A stretch of 64,000 bases of DNA from Brenneria roseae subsp. roseae (GCF_003115845.1 NZ_KZ819034.1:62001-126000); one strand, 5' to 3'; numbered from the stretch's first letter, positions 45,649-55,623 are shown. Made by a program: numbers and translations. Notes: generated by a model not told the origin, from the letters alone.

Positions 45649-46475
45649 CAGTGAGACTCCCGTGGGTCCAGCGCATCGCGCAGACAGTCACCCAGCAAAT
45701 TGAAGGCGGCCACCACCACCAGAATAGCCAGCCCCGGCGCCAGCATTTGCGTCGGATGGCTCATCATCACTTTCTGCGCCTCGCTTAACATGGTTCCCCA
45801 CTCCGCCGTAGGGGCCTGCACCCCAAGGCCGAGAAATGACAACGCGGAAATATTCAGAATGACCCAGCCGGTGTCCAGCGTTGCCAGCACAACGATCTCG
45901 GACAGCGTATTCGGCAGCAAATGACGCCGCAAAATAAACCACAGCGGCGTACCGCTGGCGCGTGAAAACAGGATGTAATTTTTCTGACTGTGTCTGATCA
46001 CAATGCTGCGGATCATGCGGGTATACCACGCCCACTTCACCAGGATATTCGCCAGGATCACGTTCACGATGCCCACGCCCAAAATCCCGACAATCGCCAG
46101 AATCATAATCTGGCTGGGAAAAGACAGCATGACATCACAACAGCGCATCATGATTTCGTCCAGCCGACCGCGAAAATAGCCGGACAGAAACCCAAACAGG
46201 CAGCCAATCATAATCGTGGCGGCCATCGTCAGCAGCGCCAGAAACAGCGTGGTTCTCACGCCGAACATCAGGCGCGACAGCACACAGCGGCCAAGATGAT
46301 CGGAACCCAGCGGGAATCGGGCACTGAAATCGGCGTATTTACGGGCGATATTAATTTTGTTCGGATCGTTGGGCGCCAGCCACGGGGCGAGGATGCCGAC
46401 GGCAACCACTACAATAAGCACCAGCAGGCAAAGCAATGCGACCTTATCGCGCAACAGTTTTTGCGAAAACAGCAT
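45648..46475 (-). CDS. nikC: Nickel-type ABC transporter permease NikC
   Basis: A 275-residue inner-membrane permease of the DppC/NikC family, with G-S-D-H-L-G-R-C-V-L in the N-terminal loop and the core ending in S-F-L-G-L-G-V-Q-A-P. About six helices. It forms the channel with NikB, from whose stop it is separated by one base. Confidence 0.87.
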   Translation of the reverse strand: MLFSQKLLRDKVALLCLLVLIVVVAVGILAPWLAPNDPNKINIARKYADFSARFPLGSDHLGRCVLSRLMFGVRTTLFLALLTMAATIMIGCLFGFLSGYFRGRLDEIMMRCCDVMLSFPSQIMILAIVGILGVGIVNVILANILVKWAWYTRMIRSIVIRHSQKNYILFSRASGTPLWFILRRHLLPNTLSEIVVLATLDTGWVILNISALSFLGLGVQAPTAEWGTMLSEAQKVMMSHPTQMLAPGLAILVVVAAFNLLGDCLRDALDPRESH

Positions 46476-46476
46476 A

Positions 46477-47409
46477 TTATCCCTCGCGCCTCAAAGCCGG
46501 ATCCATCCAGCGCTGAATGATATCCACCAGCAGATTACAGAACACAAACAGCACCGCCATCATCAGGATATAAGCCTGAATCACCGGATAGTCACGACTG
46601 AAAATCGCTGAAATGCAGAGCCGCCCCACGCCCGGCCAGGCAAAGATGTTCTCGATAATCACCGTTCCGGCCAGCAACTGCGGAATACTCATACCCAGTG
46701 CGGTAATGCTGCTGTGCAACGAATTCTTCAGCACATGGCGCACAATAATGCTTTTCTCCGTCAACCCCCGGGCGCGGGCGTAATAGACATAATACTGCTG
46801 CATATTTTCCAGCATGTTATTACGAATCAATCGGATATAGATGGAGATATAGACCATCGACAGCGTCACGGCAGGCAGAATGATATGCGCGAACGTGCCG
46901 CTGCCGCTGGTCGGCAGCCAGTCCCACGCCAGCGCAAACCACCAGATAAGCAGTAAACCAAGCCAGTAGCTGGGCATGGCCGTCCCCAGAAAGACCAGTG
47001 TCCGGATCAGGCGATCGAACAGGCTGTCCTTATACACCGCGCTTAACACGCCCAGCGGGATGCTGATACACAGGATCATCACCAGAGCCAGTCCGGCCAG
47101 TGCCAGCGTGGCCGGCAAACAGCGGGAAATTTCATCCAGAACCAGCCGGTTGTTTATGTACGAGTAGCCAAAATCCAGACGCATGGCATCGAACAGCCAG
47201 TAGACATAGCGCACCAGAAAAGGGCGATCCAGCCCCAGCTGTTGCCGCATGGCGGCGACTGATTCCGGGGTGGGGATGATCTCGTTGACCCGAAGGGCGA
47301 CTTCCGCCGGATCGGCAGGCACCAGATTCAGCAGCAAAAAAGAGAGGAACGAGATACCGATCAGAATCGGTATCGTCAGCAACAGACGTCGGCAGAGATA
47401 TTTTTTCAC
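46477..47409 (-). CDS. nikB: Nickel-type ABC transporter permease NikB
   Basis: A 310-residue permease of the DppB/NikB type: L-L-L-N-L-V-P-A-D-P-A-E, L-G-L-D-R-P-F and the E-N-I-F-A-W-P-G-V-G signature. The best start is a GTG at 47409 (V-K-K-Y-L-C-R-R), which gives the length of E. coli NikB; a Met 42 codons upstream adds sequence unlike the family. A 200-base gap separates it from nikA and holds no gene. Confidence 0.85.
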   Translation of the reverse strand: MKKYLCRRLLLTIPILIGISFLSFLLLNLVPADPAEVALRVNEIIPTPESVAAMRQQLGLDRPFLVRYVYWLFDAMRLDFGYSYINNRLVLDEISRCLPATLALAGLALVMILCISIPLGVLSAVYKDSLFDRLIRTLVFLGTAMPSYWLGLLLIWWFALAWDWLPTSGSGTFAHIILPAVTLSMVYISIYIRLIRNNMLENMQQYYVYYARARGLTEKSIIVRHVLKNSLHSSITALGMSIPQLLAGTVIIENIFAWPGVGRLCISAIFSRDYPVIQAYILMMAVLFVFCNLLVDIIQRWMDPALRREG

Positions 47410-47609
47410 ATAACAACCTGTAATTTCGCAGATCCATCCGCGACGCGGAAAGCATGGAACGGATAACAAAGTACACGCTTCAGCGATAACCAGAGTGGAC
47501 GATAGCCCCTTACCAACGCCCAATCCGGACAACATGATAAGAGGCTATATTTGTCAACCGTCCGGGTTAACGCCACCGGCATCCTGATTGCCTGACGAAC
47601 GGCAATGCA

Positions 47610-49229
47610 TTACTCGCGATACATGCGATCAAACGGGATCTCAAACTGTGACGGGTTAAAATCCACGCCTTTCAGGCTCTTCACATAGACCGCCCGATTG
47701 CGTTCATAGGTCAGCGGGATATAGACCGCTTCATTATGTAACGTGGTCAGGACATAACGGTATAACTCCTGCCGCTCTTTTTCGTCCGTGGTAATCAGCG
47801 CATGTGAAATACTGTCATCGATCTGTTTTTTCTCCGCCAGCCCTTGCTGCGCGGCGTAATCGCCGTAAACCGGCAATTTCATCCCCGACAAAAAGGATTG
47901 AGGATCGTAAGGCGTGCCCCAGGAGATATTGAACACGATGTCGAACTTGCCCGCTTTTTGCCGATCGCGGTATGCCTGCTCTTCTTCGCCATTCAGCCTG
48001 AGTTCAATCCCCAGTCCGGCCAGTTCATTCTGCAAATATTCGGCGATCACCTTCTGTGAGGCGGTGTTGCTATCATAATAAATGTCGATGGAGAGGGGCT
48101 TACCGTCTTTTTGACGCCACTCCTGACCGTCTTTCCGTATCCAACCCGCCGCGTCCAGCAGTTTTGCCGCCTGATCCGGATCGTACGCATAAGGCTTCAG
48201 ATCAACATTGCTGTACGGCACATTTTTAGCCAGCAGCGTATCCGCCGGGACTTCACTACCGTTGAAAATACCTTCCGCAATATCGATTTTATTCACCGCA
48301 TGCTGTAACGCCTGCCGAACGCGAACGTCCTGCAAATTTTCCGACGTGGTATTGATCAGCAACATGCGGGTCGATACCGGCTCGGAAAGCCGAGTGGTGA
48401 ACTTCTTATCCTTATTCAGTTGCGCAAAGGAATCGGCATCAATCATGTTTTTGCCATAAATCAGCTCGATTTCGCCTTTCTGCAATGCCAGCAACCGCGT
48501 CTGATTATCCGGTATCACCTTCATCACCACGCGTTCCAGTTTGGGTTTTTCGCCCCAGTAGTGCGGGTTGAGCGTAAACACGGCGTACTCATCAGTTTTG
48601 TGCTCACTCATCACATACGGGCCGGTACCGATGTAGGCGTTTACCCCCTGCTTCGTTCCCCCTTCTTTCATTGCCGCCGGAGAAATAAAGCGCATCGGCC
48701 TGGTGACCGCCAGCTCAATCAGGAAAGGGTAATAGGGCTCTTTCAGGGTAAAGCGTAACTGATGCTCGTCCAGCGCTTCCACCTTCTCGATGATGCGCAC
48801 CATTTCCAGCCAGCCGTGACGTTCACGGTTTGCCAGTACGGCATCAATGTTCTGTTTCGCCGCATCGGCGTTAAACGGCACGCCATCGCTGAATTTCACC
48901 CCGTCGCGCAGCGTAAAGGTGTACACCTTGCCGTCCGCGGAGGCTTCCCACTTTTCCGCCAGCCAGGGCTCAATTCCCTGCGGCGTTACTTTCACCAGCG
49001 ATTCGTACAGCATATTCTGCGCCCAGATCTCACCCGAATAGATATGCGGATTCAGATCGCGCGTGTCGCGGAAGTTGGCAAACGTCAGCGACTCAGGCGG
49101 TTGCGCCATCGCAGAGTTGGTCAATAACGGGGAGAGGCAAAGCAGCAGAGCGGCAAGGAGGGAGTTGGTTTTTTTTGTCCGGCCCGGTGCCATTTCCTGT
49201 AATTCAGCGGTTCTATTTAATATAGACAT
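47610..49229 (-). CDS. nikA: Nickel-type periplasmic binding protein NikA-like
   Basis: A family 5 binding protein of about 539 residues with a Sec signal peptide ending near N-S-A-M-A. It matches NikA in R-D-G-V-K-F-S-D-G, R-P-M-R-F-I-S-P (the arginine that holds the nickel chelate in E. coli), G-T-P-Y-D-P and E-I-P-F-D-R. The histidine that contacts nickel in E. coli (P-Y-D-P-H) is Gln here, so a different metal-chelate binding mode, as in YntA/CntA-type proteins, is possible. The start is uncertain: 49229 has a GGAA site seven bases ahead, 49193 is an alternative. First gene of the operon; no nikR in the window. Confidence 0.8.
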   Translation of the reverse strand: MSILNRTAELQEMAPGRTKKTNSLLAALLLCLSPLLTNSAMAQPPESLTFANFRDTRDLNPHIYSGEIWAQNMLYESLVKVTPQGIEPWLAEKWEASADGKVYTFTLRDGVKFSDGVPFNADAAKQNIDAVLANRERHGWLEMVRIIEKVEALDEHQLRFTLKEPYYPFLIELAVTRPMRFISPAAMKEGGTKQGVNAYIGTGPYVMSEHKTDEYAVFTLNPHYWGEKPKLERVVMKVIPDNQTRLLALQKGEIELIYGKNMIDADSFAQLNKDKKFTTRLSEPVSTRMLLINTTSENLQDVRVRQALQHAVNKIDIAEGIFNGSEVPADTLLAKNVPYSNVDLKPYAYDPDQAAKLLDAAGWIRKDGQEWRQKDGKPLSIDIYYDSNTASQKVIAEYLQNELAGLGIELRLNGEEEQAYRDRQKAGKFDIVFNISWGTPYDPQSFLSGMKLPVYGDYAAQQGLAEKKQIDDSISHALITTDEKERQELYRYVLTTLHNEAVYIPLTYERNRAVYVKSLKGVDFNPSQFEIPFDRMYRE

Positions 49230-49900
49230 AGTAATATTCCATTTACTAAAAAACACAGTGATGTAGAAAACATGACCTGAAGTCGGTTGCTATTTTAACA
49301 AACAAGATTTTAGGTGAGAATTGTTATCGTTTATGAAACCATGACCCAGCGCAGAGAAAACAAGAAATGTTTATTTGTTTGCGCACCGCTATCGCGTCTC
49401 CCGCGACTCGCCATGGAAATGCGCACGCGTTGAGATTAGGTTTAGGAAACCGGGTTTACAGGTAAATACGACATGGCTATAGTTCCAGCCATCTTTTCTA
49501 GTGGGGATAGACATATTGGACAGTCATCGTTTTAACCATTCACCACTGGCAAGCTAACGCTATCTTCCATTTGATGCGTGGCTTGCCGATAACGGCGGGC
49601 AGCATCACTTCTGTTTTTTCCGAACTGTTGCATACCCATGTAAATAACATCATTTTCGCGGCATCGTCCACGATAGAGAAATGACCATGCGTACAGTTAT
49701 CATTTTTTTAAATAGCCACGCTTTATTCCCTCCGGGCCGCGCACGTTAACCGTTAACGCGGAATAGGGAACGTATTCGGTTCTGCCCGTCCACCGTCCTC
49801 TCTTCCGCCATACCATCCATCTCAATTCTATCTGTTTATCCCGCCTTAAATTGCGGGGCGGGATCGCCATGCCTTACGGATGGCCAAAAGGGAAAACATC
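49230..49900. other. Divergent control region between nikA and mgtA
   Basis: About 670 bases with no gene other than the short leader frame at 49681-49749. It must contain the nikA and mgtA promoters. I see no certain PhoP box or NikR site by eye. The mgtA-proximal 200 bases are expected to hold the magnesium-responsive leader RNA. Confidence 0.45.
49681..49749 (+). CDS. Possible mgtA leader peptide
   Basis: A 22-residue frame 151 bases before mgtA, M-T-M-R-T-V-I-I-F-L-N-S then H-A-L-F-P-P-G-R-A-R. Enterobacterial mgtA has a translated, proline-containing leader (MgtL) whose stalling controls read-through. This frame has a Pro-Pro pair and a basic end, and its stop lies in a possible hairpin (GTTAAC repeated around 49744-49756). 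The sequence itself is not like E. coli MgtL, so this is an inference from position. Confidence 0.35.
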   Translation: MTMRTVIIFLNSHALFPPGRAR

Positions 49901-52615
49901 ATGACCGACATGATTAACCAACATGAACAACACACCGATCGTGAACGTAAAAAAGAGGCCCTCAAGTTCGTTATTGCTCAGGAAGCGCAGCACAGCCTCG
50001 ATCAGACACTGGCTAACCTGAACACCCATTTAAATGGGTTGACTGATGAAGATGTCGCCGATCGTCAGCAGGTTTATGGCGAAAACCGGGTCGCCCATGA
50101 GAAAGCGCCTCATGCGTTGGTACAGCTGATCGCCGCTTTTAATAATCCGTTTATCTATGTGCTGATGGCGCTGGCGGCGATCAGTTTTATCACCGATTAC
50201 TGGCTGCCCGCCCGCCAGCACGAAGAAACCTCACTCACCGGCGTGCTGATCATCGTCGTGATGGTCAGCCTGAGCGGCCTGCTGCGTTTCTGGCAGGAAT
50301 TCCGCACCAACAAAGCCGCCGAAGCGCTGAAATCGCTGGTACGCACCACGGCTACCGTCCTGCGCCGTTCCCGCTATAACACCGCGCCGGTTCGTCAGGA
50401 AATTCCGCTTCAGGAGCTGGTGCCCGGCGATATTCTCTACCTGTCCGCGGGTGATATGGTGCCGGCCGACGTCCGGTTGATTGAGTCACGGGATTTGTTC
50501 GTCAGTCAGGCCGTTCTGACCGGCGAATCGCTGCCGATAGAGAAATATGACGTGCTGAGCAACATCAGCGCCAAAGGCGCTCAGGCGCCACAAGGCAGTG
50601 AAAGCGATCTGCTGTCATTATCCGGCATTTGTCTGATGGGAACCAATGTCTCCAGCGGCACGGCAACCGCGGTCGTCGTGGCGACAGGCAACCAGACCTA
50701 TTTTGGATCGCTGGCAAAATCGATCGTCGGTACGCGCGCCCAGACGGCGTTCGATCGCGGCGTAAACAGCGTGAGCTGGCTGCTGATCCGCTTTATGGTG
50801 GTGATGGTGCCCGTCGTGCTGCTGATTAACGGCTTTACCAAAGGCGACTGGATGGAAGCCAGCCTGTTTGCGTTGGCCGTTGCCGTGGGGTTAACGCCGG
50901 AAATGCTGCCGATGATTGTTTCCTCCAATCTGGCCAAGGGCGCGATTGCCATGGCGCGGCGTAAAGTGGTGGTGAAACGGCTGAACGCGATTCAGAATTT
51001 CGGCGCCATGGACGTACTCTGCACCGATAAAACCGGCACCCTGACGCAGGATCGCATCATCCTCGAGCATCATCTCAATACCCACGGTCAGAATGATGAA
51101 ACGGTGCTACAGCTCGCCTGGCTCAACAGCTATCACCAGAGCGGCATGAAGAATCTGATGGATAAAGCCATTATCCATTTCGGTCGCGACAAACCGGAGA
51201 CCGCCGGACTCAGCCGCTATCGCAAAATCGATGAACTGCCGTTTGATTTTGTCCGCCGCCGCCTGTCTATCGTGGTTGCAGACGAACACAATCACCCGCG
51301 CCTGATTTGTAAAGGCGCGGTGGAAGAGACGCTGGCTATTGCGACACACGTCAATGAAAACGGACAGTTGTTCCCGTTGGATGAGGCCCGCCGCAACGCG
51401 TTGCAAACGCTGGCGGAAAATTACAACCAGCAGGGATTCCGTGTGCTGATGATTGGCGTACGCGAGTTGGGACCCGCCGGTTGTCAGCTGCCGATCAGCG
51501 CGGATGATGAGCGAGATCTGGTGATCCATGGCCTGCTAACCTTTCTCGATCCACCGAAGGAAAGTGCCGCGGCGGCCATTCGCGCGCTGCATGAAAATGG
51601 CGTCACGGTCAAAGTGTTGACCGGAGACAACCCGATCATCACCCGTAAAATCTGCCGTGATGTCGGGCTGGAAGCCGGAGAACCGCTGACGGGCAATGAA
51701 ATCGATATGCTGAGCGATCGGCAACTGGCTGCGGTGGCGGAACAGCGCACCATCTTTTCCCGGCTGACGCCACTACAGAAATCCCGCGTACTGAAAGCGT
51801 TGCAGGGCAATAACCATACGGTCGGCTTTCTCGGTGATGGCATCAACGACGCCCCGGCGCTGCGTGATGCCGACATCGGTATTTCCGTGGATACCGGCAC
51901 CGATATTGCCAAAGAATCGGCGGATATCATTCTGCTGGAAAAAAACCTGATGGTGCTGGAAGAAGGCATTATCAAAGGGCGTGAGACATTCGGCAACATT
52001 ATCAAGTACCTGAACATGACGGCCAGTTCGAATTTTGGCAACGTGTTTTCGGTACTGGTCGCCAGTGCGTTCATCCCTTTCCTGCCCATGCTGGCGATCC
52101 ACCTGCTGATTCAGAACCTGATGTACGACATCTCACAGCTTTCCCTGCCGTGGGACAAAATGGATAAAGAGTTTTTACGTAAGCCGCGCAAATGGGACGC
52201 CAGGAACATCGGCCGTTTCATGCTGTGGATTGGGCCAACGTCTTCCATTTTCGACATCACCACCTATGCGCTGATGTGGTTTGTGTTCGCCGCCAACAGC
52301 GTTGAACACCAGGCGCTGTTCCAGTCGGGCTGGTTTATTGAAGGACTGTTATCGCAAACGCTGGTCGTACACATGCTGCGTACCCAGAAAATTCCTTTCA
52401 TCCAGAGCACCGCGGCCCTGCCCGTGATGCTGATGACCGGACTGGTGATGGCATTGGGGATTTATTTGCCGTTTTCACCGCTGGGTCCGTTGGTCGGCTT
52501 GCAGCCTTTACCGTGGGAATACTTCCCGTGGCTGGCCGCCACGCTGATCGGCTACTGCACCGTGGCCCAACTGGTAAAACGCGCGTATATCCGTCGCTTC
52601 GGCCAGTGGTTCTGA
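49901..52615 (+). CDS. mgtA: Magnesium-transporting P-type ATPase MgtA
   Basis: A 904-residue P3-type ATPase that imports magnesium. The phosphorylation site D-K-T-G-T-L-T, the dephosphorylation motif L-T-G-E-S-L-P and the hinge G-D-G-I-N-D-A-P-A-L are intact. The N-terminus has the MgtA-type charged tail. The start at 49901 has a GGGAAAA site upstream; an earlier Met at 49880 is weaker. About ten transmembrane helices. The convergent hipA stop is 33 bases downstream. Confidence 0.93.
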   Translation: MTDMINQHEQHTDRERKKEALKFVIAQEAQHSLDQTLANLNTHLNGLTDEDVADRQQVYGENRVAHEKAPHALVQLIAAFNNPFIYVLMALAAISFITDYWLPARQHEETSLTGVLIIVVMVSLSGLLRFWQEFRTNKAAEALKSLVRTTATVLRRSRYNTAPVRQEIPLQELVPGDILYLSAGDMVPADVRLIESRDLFVSQAVLTGESLPIEKYDVLSNISAKGAQAPQGSESDLLSLSGICLMGTNVSSGTATAVVVATGNQTYFGSLAKSIVGTRAQTAFDRGVNSVSWLLIRFMVVMVPVVLLINGFTKGDWMEASLFALAVAVGLTPEMLPMIVSSNLAKGAIAMARRKVVVKRLNAIQNFGAMDVLCTDKTGTLTQDRIILEHHLNTHGQNDETVLQLAWLNSYHQSGMKNLMDKAIIHFGRDKPETAGLSRYRKIDELPFDFVRRRLSIVVADEHNHPRLICKGAVEETLAIATHVNENGQLFPLDEARRNALQTLAENYNQQGFRVLMIGVRELGPAGCQLPISADDERDLVIHGLLTFLDPPKESAAAAIRALHENGVTVKVLTGDNPIITRKICRDVGLEAGEPLTGNEIDMLSDRQLAAVAEQRTIFSRLTPLQKSRVLKALQGNNHTVGFLGDGINDAPALRDADIGISVDTGTDIAKESADIILLEKNLMVLEEGIIKGRETFGNIIKYLNMTASSNFGNVFSVLVASAFIPFLPMLAIHLLIQNLMYDISQLSLPWDKMDKEFLRKPRKWDARNIGRFMLWIGPTSSIFDITTYALMWFVFAANSVEHQALFQSGWFIEGLLSQTLVVHMLRTQKIPFIQSTAALPVMLMTGLVMALGIYLPFSPLGPLVGLQPLPWEYFPWLAATLIGYCTVAQLVKRAYIRRFGQWF

Positions 52616-52648
52616 CACGCCGCCGCACGGCGGGCGTAGCGAGAAAAT

Positions 52649-53947
52649 TCAAGGCAGCCGGGCAGCCTGTGAGCGCAGCCCGGCAAAAATCGCGGCACTG
52701 ATGTGCTCCGGGAAATCGTCAGGAAGCCGCGTTTCAACTTCCGCAATGACCCGTTCCGTGTTCGCCTTCATCTCCGCCATCATCGCCACAACCTGTTCCT
52801 GCGGGTATCCCACTTTGCTGGCGGTAGAAAGGTAGTGACGCGGCAAAATTTTATGCCAGTGGAAATGGCGGTTATTACCAAGCACCGCCATCGCCATTTT
52901 CGCTTTCTGGGCTGGTATCCCGGTCGGTCCCATGAGAGGAAAAGCCGACATCACGTCGTACAACGGCGTCATACGGTATGCGCTGCCCGGTTCGATAAAC
53001 ACGCTGAAATTTTTCGCATGGCCGTCAATCGCGGCCAGCATCCAGAACAGTATCTGACTTTTGAAAAAAGTGTCTCTATCCTGTCTCGCCTGCTGTGAAC
53101 CGAGCAACAGCGCCATTGATCGCTCAATGCCGGGGCCGCCGTCAGATTCGTATTTTAACGCCGGCGCAATGCCCGACGCCTGACAAAAATCCTCCTGCGG
53201 CAACCGCATCAGCCAGGGCTTATCGCCACTTGACCAGCGCCGGTCAAAGCGTTCAACAATCAATACTTTCTGTGAATTAAATCGGGCGATTTCCGCCTGA
53301 GCGACCGGAAAACCAAATTTCTCGGCAATTTTCAGGCACAGCCATTCGTTTTCGACACTCTCGCTAAGATCAATATGGTTGTTAGCAATATAACCAATCG
53401 GTAGCTTGAAAATATGGCTGGTTGGCGTACTTCCCTGCGGACGATGCCACCGGTTTTTATACCAAAGCAGCGCCGTCTTTTCCTGCGCACCGGCGAGAGA
53501 GATACGAAAGTCCTCAATATCAGCCTCCATCCCCAATGGCGCCTCCCGATAGCCTTGTAACAACGCTTCTATTTCATCGTCACTGAGCGCTTCTGCCTGG
53601 ACATCAGTTACTGGTGCGATAGAAGCACCAGCCGGATAGAGCTGAATAGCGCCAACGCAATCGCCGCCAATACTTGAAAGTAAGTCAAAGGGCTGTTTAG
53701 TCGCGATACGAAAACGAGCCTGGATCCGGCTGCGAATACTGTCGTTATCCGGCAGTAAATTATCAAAGAAGTTATAAACCACATCGCCACGGTAGGTGGC
53801 TCGCTGTAAAGGCAACGAGAGGGAAATGGCGCGCGCGCCCGAACGACTCAGCCAATCAGGGGAATAAGTGAACGTCATATCACTTCCTGCGCCTTTCGCC
53901 AGCGCGCCGACGGCAATGCCATTAAGTGCAACAGTAAGGATATTCAT
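52649..53947 (-). CDS. hipA: HipA serine/threonine kinase toxin
   Basis: A 432-residue kinase close to E. coli HipA, which phosphorylates glutamyl-tRNA synthetase and drives persistence. The phosphorylation-loop serine is in R-I-S-L-A-G-A-Q-E-K-T-A-L (Ser150 region of E. coli), the catalytic aspartate in D-G-H-A-K-N-F-S-V-F and the metal-binding D-V-M-S-A-F-P. K-Y-E-S-D-G-G-P-G-I is also conserved. It is three bases downstream of hipB. The active site looks complete. Confidence 0.93.
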   Translation of the reverse strand: MNILTVALNGIAVGALAKGAGSDMTFTYSPDWLSRSGARAISLSLPLQRATYRGDVVYNFFDNLLPDNDSIRSRIQARFRIATKQPFDLLSSIGGDCVGAIQLYPAGASIAPVTDVQAEALSDDEIEALLQGYREAPLGMEADIEDFRISLAGAQEKTALLWYKNRWHRPQGSTPTSHIFKLPIGYIANNHIDLSESVENEWLCLKIAEKFGFPVAQAEIARFNSQKVLIVERFDRRWSSGDKPWLMRLPQEDFCQASGIAPALKYESDGGPGIERSMALLLGSQQARQDRDTFFKSQILFWMLAAIDGHAKNFSVFIEPGSAYRMTPLYDVMSAFPLMGPTGIPAQKAKMAMAVLGNNRHFHWHKILPRHYLSTASKVGYPQEQVVAMMAEMKANTERVIAEVETRLPDDFPEHISAAIFAGLRSQAARLP

Positions 53948-53950
53948 CGT

Positions 53951-54199
53951 TTACCACTCCTCACTCCATCCCTGACTCGGTTGCTGACTCCCCCGTTCGG
54001 CAAGGTGAAGCTCCAGATCCAATGCCGCCAGCAGCTTGAACAAGGTTTCAAGCCGGGTCCCCCCCGGGTGATTCTCGAAATCAGACACGGTGGATTGCTT
54101 CATGCCCATGCTCTCGGCAACGTGGCTTTGATTCAGTTTGCGCTTTTTACGTTCATCACGCATGGCATGGGCCAACATACTGGCAGAGGTGATCTTCAT
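53951..54199 (-). CDS. hipB: HipB antitoxin
   Basis: An 82-residue Xre-type regulator (N-Q-S-H-V-A-E-S-M-G-M-K-Q-S-T-V-S-D-F-E) that binds HipA and the hip operators. It ends in a Trp-containing tail (E-E-W), matching the E. coli HipB C-terminus that inserts into HipA. A strong AGGAGG site precedes the start, and four operators lie just upstream. Confidence 0.92.
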   Translation of the reverse strand: MKITSASMLAHAMRDERKKRKLNQSHVAESMGMKQSTVSDFENHPGGTRLETLFKLLAALDLELHLAERGSQQPSQGWSEEW

Positions 54200-54203
54200 T
54201 TTT

Positions 54204-54304
54204 TATCCTCCTGAAGGGATAAAATTAATAATATCCCCTATAAAGGATAAATCAAGAAATATCCCTTATAGCGGATATCTATTATTTATCCGCTATGGAG
54301 GATA
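54204..54304. promoter_or_regulatory. Four hipBA operators
   Basis: Four perfect copies of TATCC-N8-GGATA, the E. coli HipB operator, at 54204-54221, 54232-54249, 54260-54277 and 54287-54304. The first three are 28 bases apart and the last 27, so successive operators are on nearly the same face after about 2.7 turns. The hipBA promoter must lie among them. The first operator overlaps the hipB ribosome binding site. Confidence 0.9.
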
Positions 54305-54362
54305 ACTATACCCTGCCAGTGCCTCAGCAAAAACTATGGCGGACTCATGACCACGACGCTGA

Positions 54363-55463
54363 TTATTGCGCTCTGGTCATACAGCGCTGGCGACGCTCGT
54401 CAACCCGTTTGGCGAACCACGCCGTCGTTAATTTACGGGTGATTTTCGGGCTTTCCAGCGTAATGCCCGGCAAAACTTCGCGGGGAGCCTTGCCCCCCGC
54501 CGATTTATCGGCTAATGCATAGACCCGTTCATACAACCCGGTTTTTTCAAAATCCAGACTGTTGCCTTTTTCCAGCGCGCGCCGGATCGCTGCATCGCTC
54601 ATATCCAGACGTTTACCCAGCGAACGCACGGCCAGTTCCGTCGAACCCGGTTTATTGGAACCGTAATTGATCAAATCGCCATCCAGCGCCAGCGTAATAC
54701 CGCTCAATCGACTGACCGCACGCTGGAATGCCGCATTGCGGCTGGCATACCAGCCGGCGTTAAAATCGGCAAACCGGTAGAGGGACTGCGTGTAATTCGC
54801 GGGATAGCCGAGCAAATGCCTAATGCCGAAGTACATTCCGCCGCGGCGGGTGAATACTTCACGGCGAATGGTGCCATCTACCGTGTACGGATAGCCTTTG
54901 GCGTTAGCCTCGGCGAAGGCAATGCTCACCTGCATCGGCCCGCCGGTACGCACCGGATTCAAGCGGCCAAACAGTTTCTGTCCCATCGGCACCATAGCAA
55001 TGAAATCATCAAAAATGGCGCTCAGCTCTTTTTCGCTGCGCACCTTGTCCAGCCGCTCACTGTAGCTCTTGCCGTTGGGGGATTTAATCAACAGCGCGGT
55101 GCGCACCAGAAAGGCCGGCACATGCACTTGCTCGGCACGTCGGTCGATCTCCTGCCAGGCGATTTTCGATAAGCCCGGCACCTGCGGATCGGCTTTAAAC
55201 GTGGATTCCTGTTCCGTCACCGCCAGGACCGAACATAAATTCTCATTGCTGGGATCGATACCCTGCGCGGTAAAGGCGGCGGCAATGTCGGTTGCCCATC
55301 CCTGACGATCGTTGACACTGGCAGGCAACAGTTGCATAAGCCGGGCTTTGACATCCGCCGGACGCGGCGCCGGCGTCGGTGGGGTTTTGCTGGAACAGCC
55401 GGCCAACAGCAGCAGGACAACCAGACACAGTGGTCGAAAAAGGGGGATACGATAATGTGGCAT
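54363..55463 (-). CDS. DUF1615 lipoprotein
   Basis: A 366-residue lipoprotein with a short signal peptide and lipobox L-L-A-G-C. The mature protein belongs to the DUF1615 family, seen from V-L-A-V-T-E-Q-E-S-T-F near residue 85. This motif, with a glutamate in an E-S-T-F context, recalls lysozyme-like folds, and a wall-related role is possible. The protein is expected in the outer membrane. Start 55463 is chosen to place the lipobox correctly. It is a single gene. Confidence 0.82.
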   Translation of the reverse strand: MPHYRIPLFRPLCLVVLLLLAGCSSKTPPTPAPRPADVKARLMQLLPASVNDRQGWATDIAAAFTAQGIDPSNENLCSVLAVTEQESTFKADPQVPGLSKIAWQEIDRRAEQVHVPAFLVRTALLIKSPNGKSYSERLDKVRSEKELSAIFDDFIAMVPMGQKLFGRLNPVRTGGPMQVSIAFAEANAKGYPYTVDGTIRREVFTRRGGMYFGIRHLLGYPANYTQSLYRFADFNAGWYASRNAAFQRAVSRLSGITLALDGDLINYGSNKPGSTELAVRSLGKRLDMSDAAIRRALEKGNSLDFEKTGLYERVYALADKSAGGKAPREVLPGITLESPKITRKLTTAWFAKRVDERRQRCMTRAQ

Positions 55464-55623
55464 CTTACCTCTGATTATTCTTATACAGGCAGCCAAGACG
55501 TTATCTCAGCCGAAGAGGATGGTCCAGTCTGACGATCTGGAAGTCCGCATGCATTTTATCGTCTTACCTGGCATAGTTAGCGATATCGCTAACCGAACAC
55601 GCTAACCACCTGACGGAAAACGC

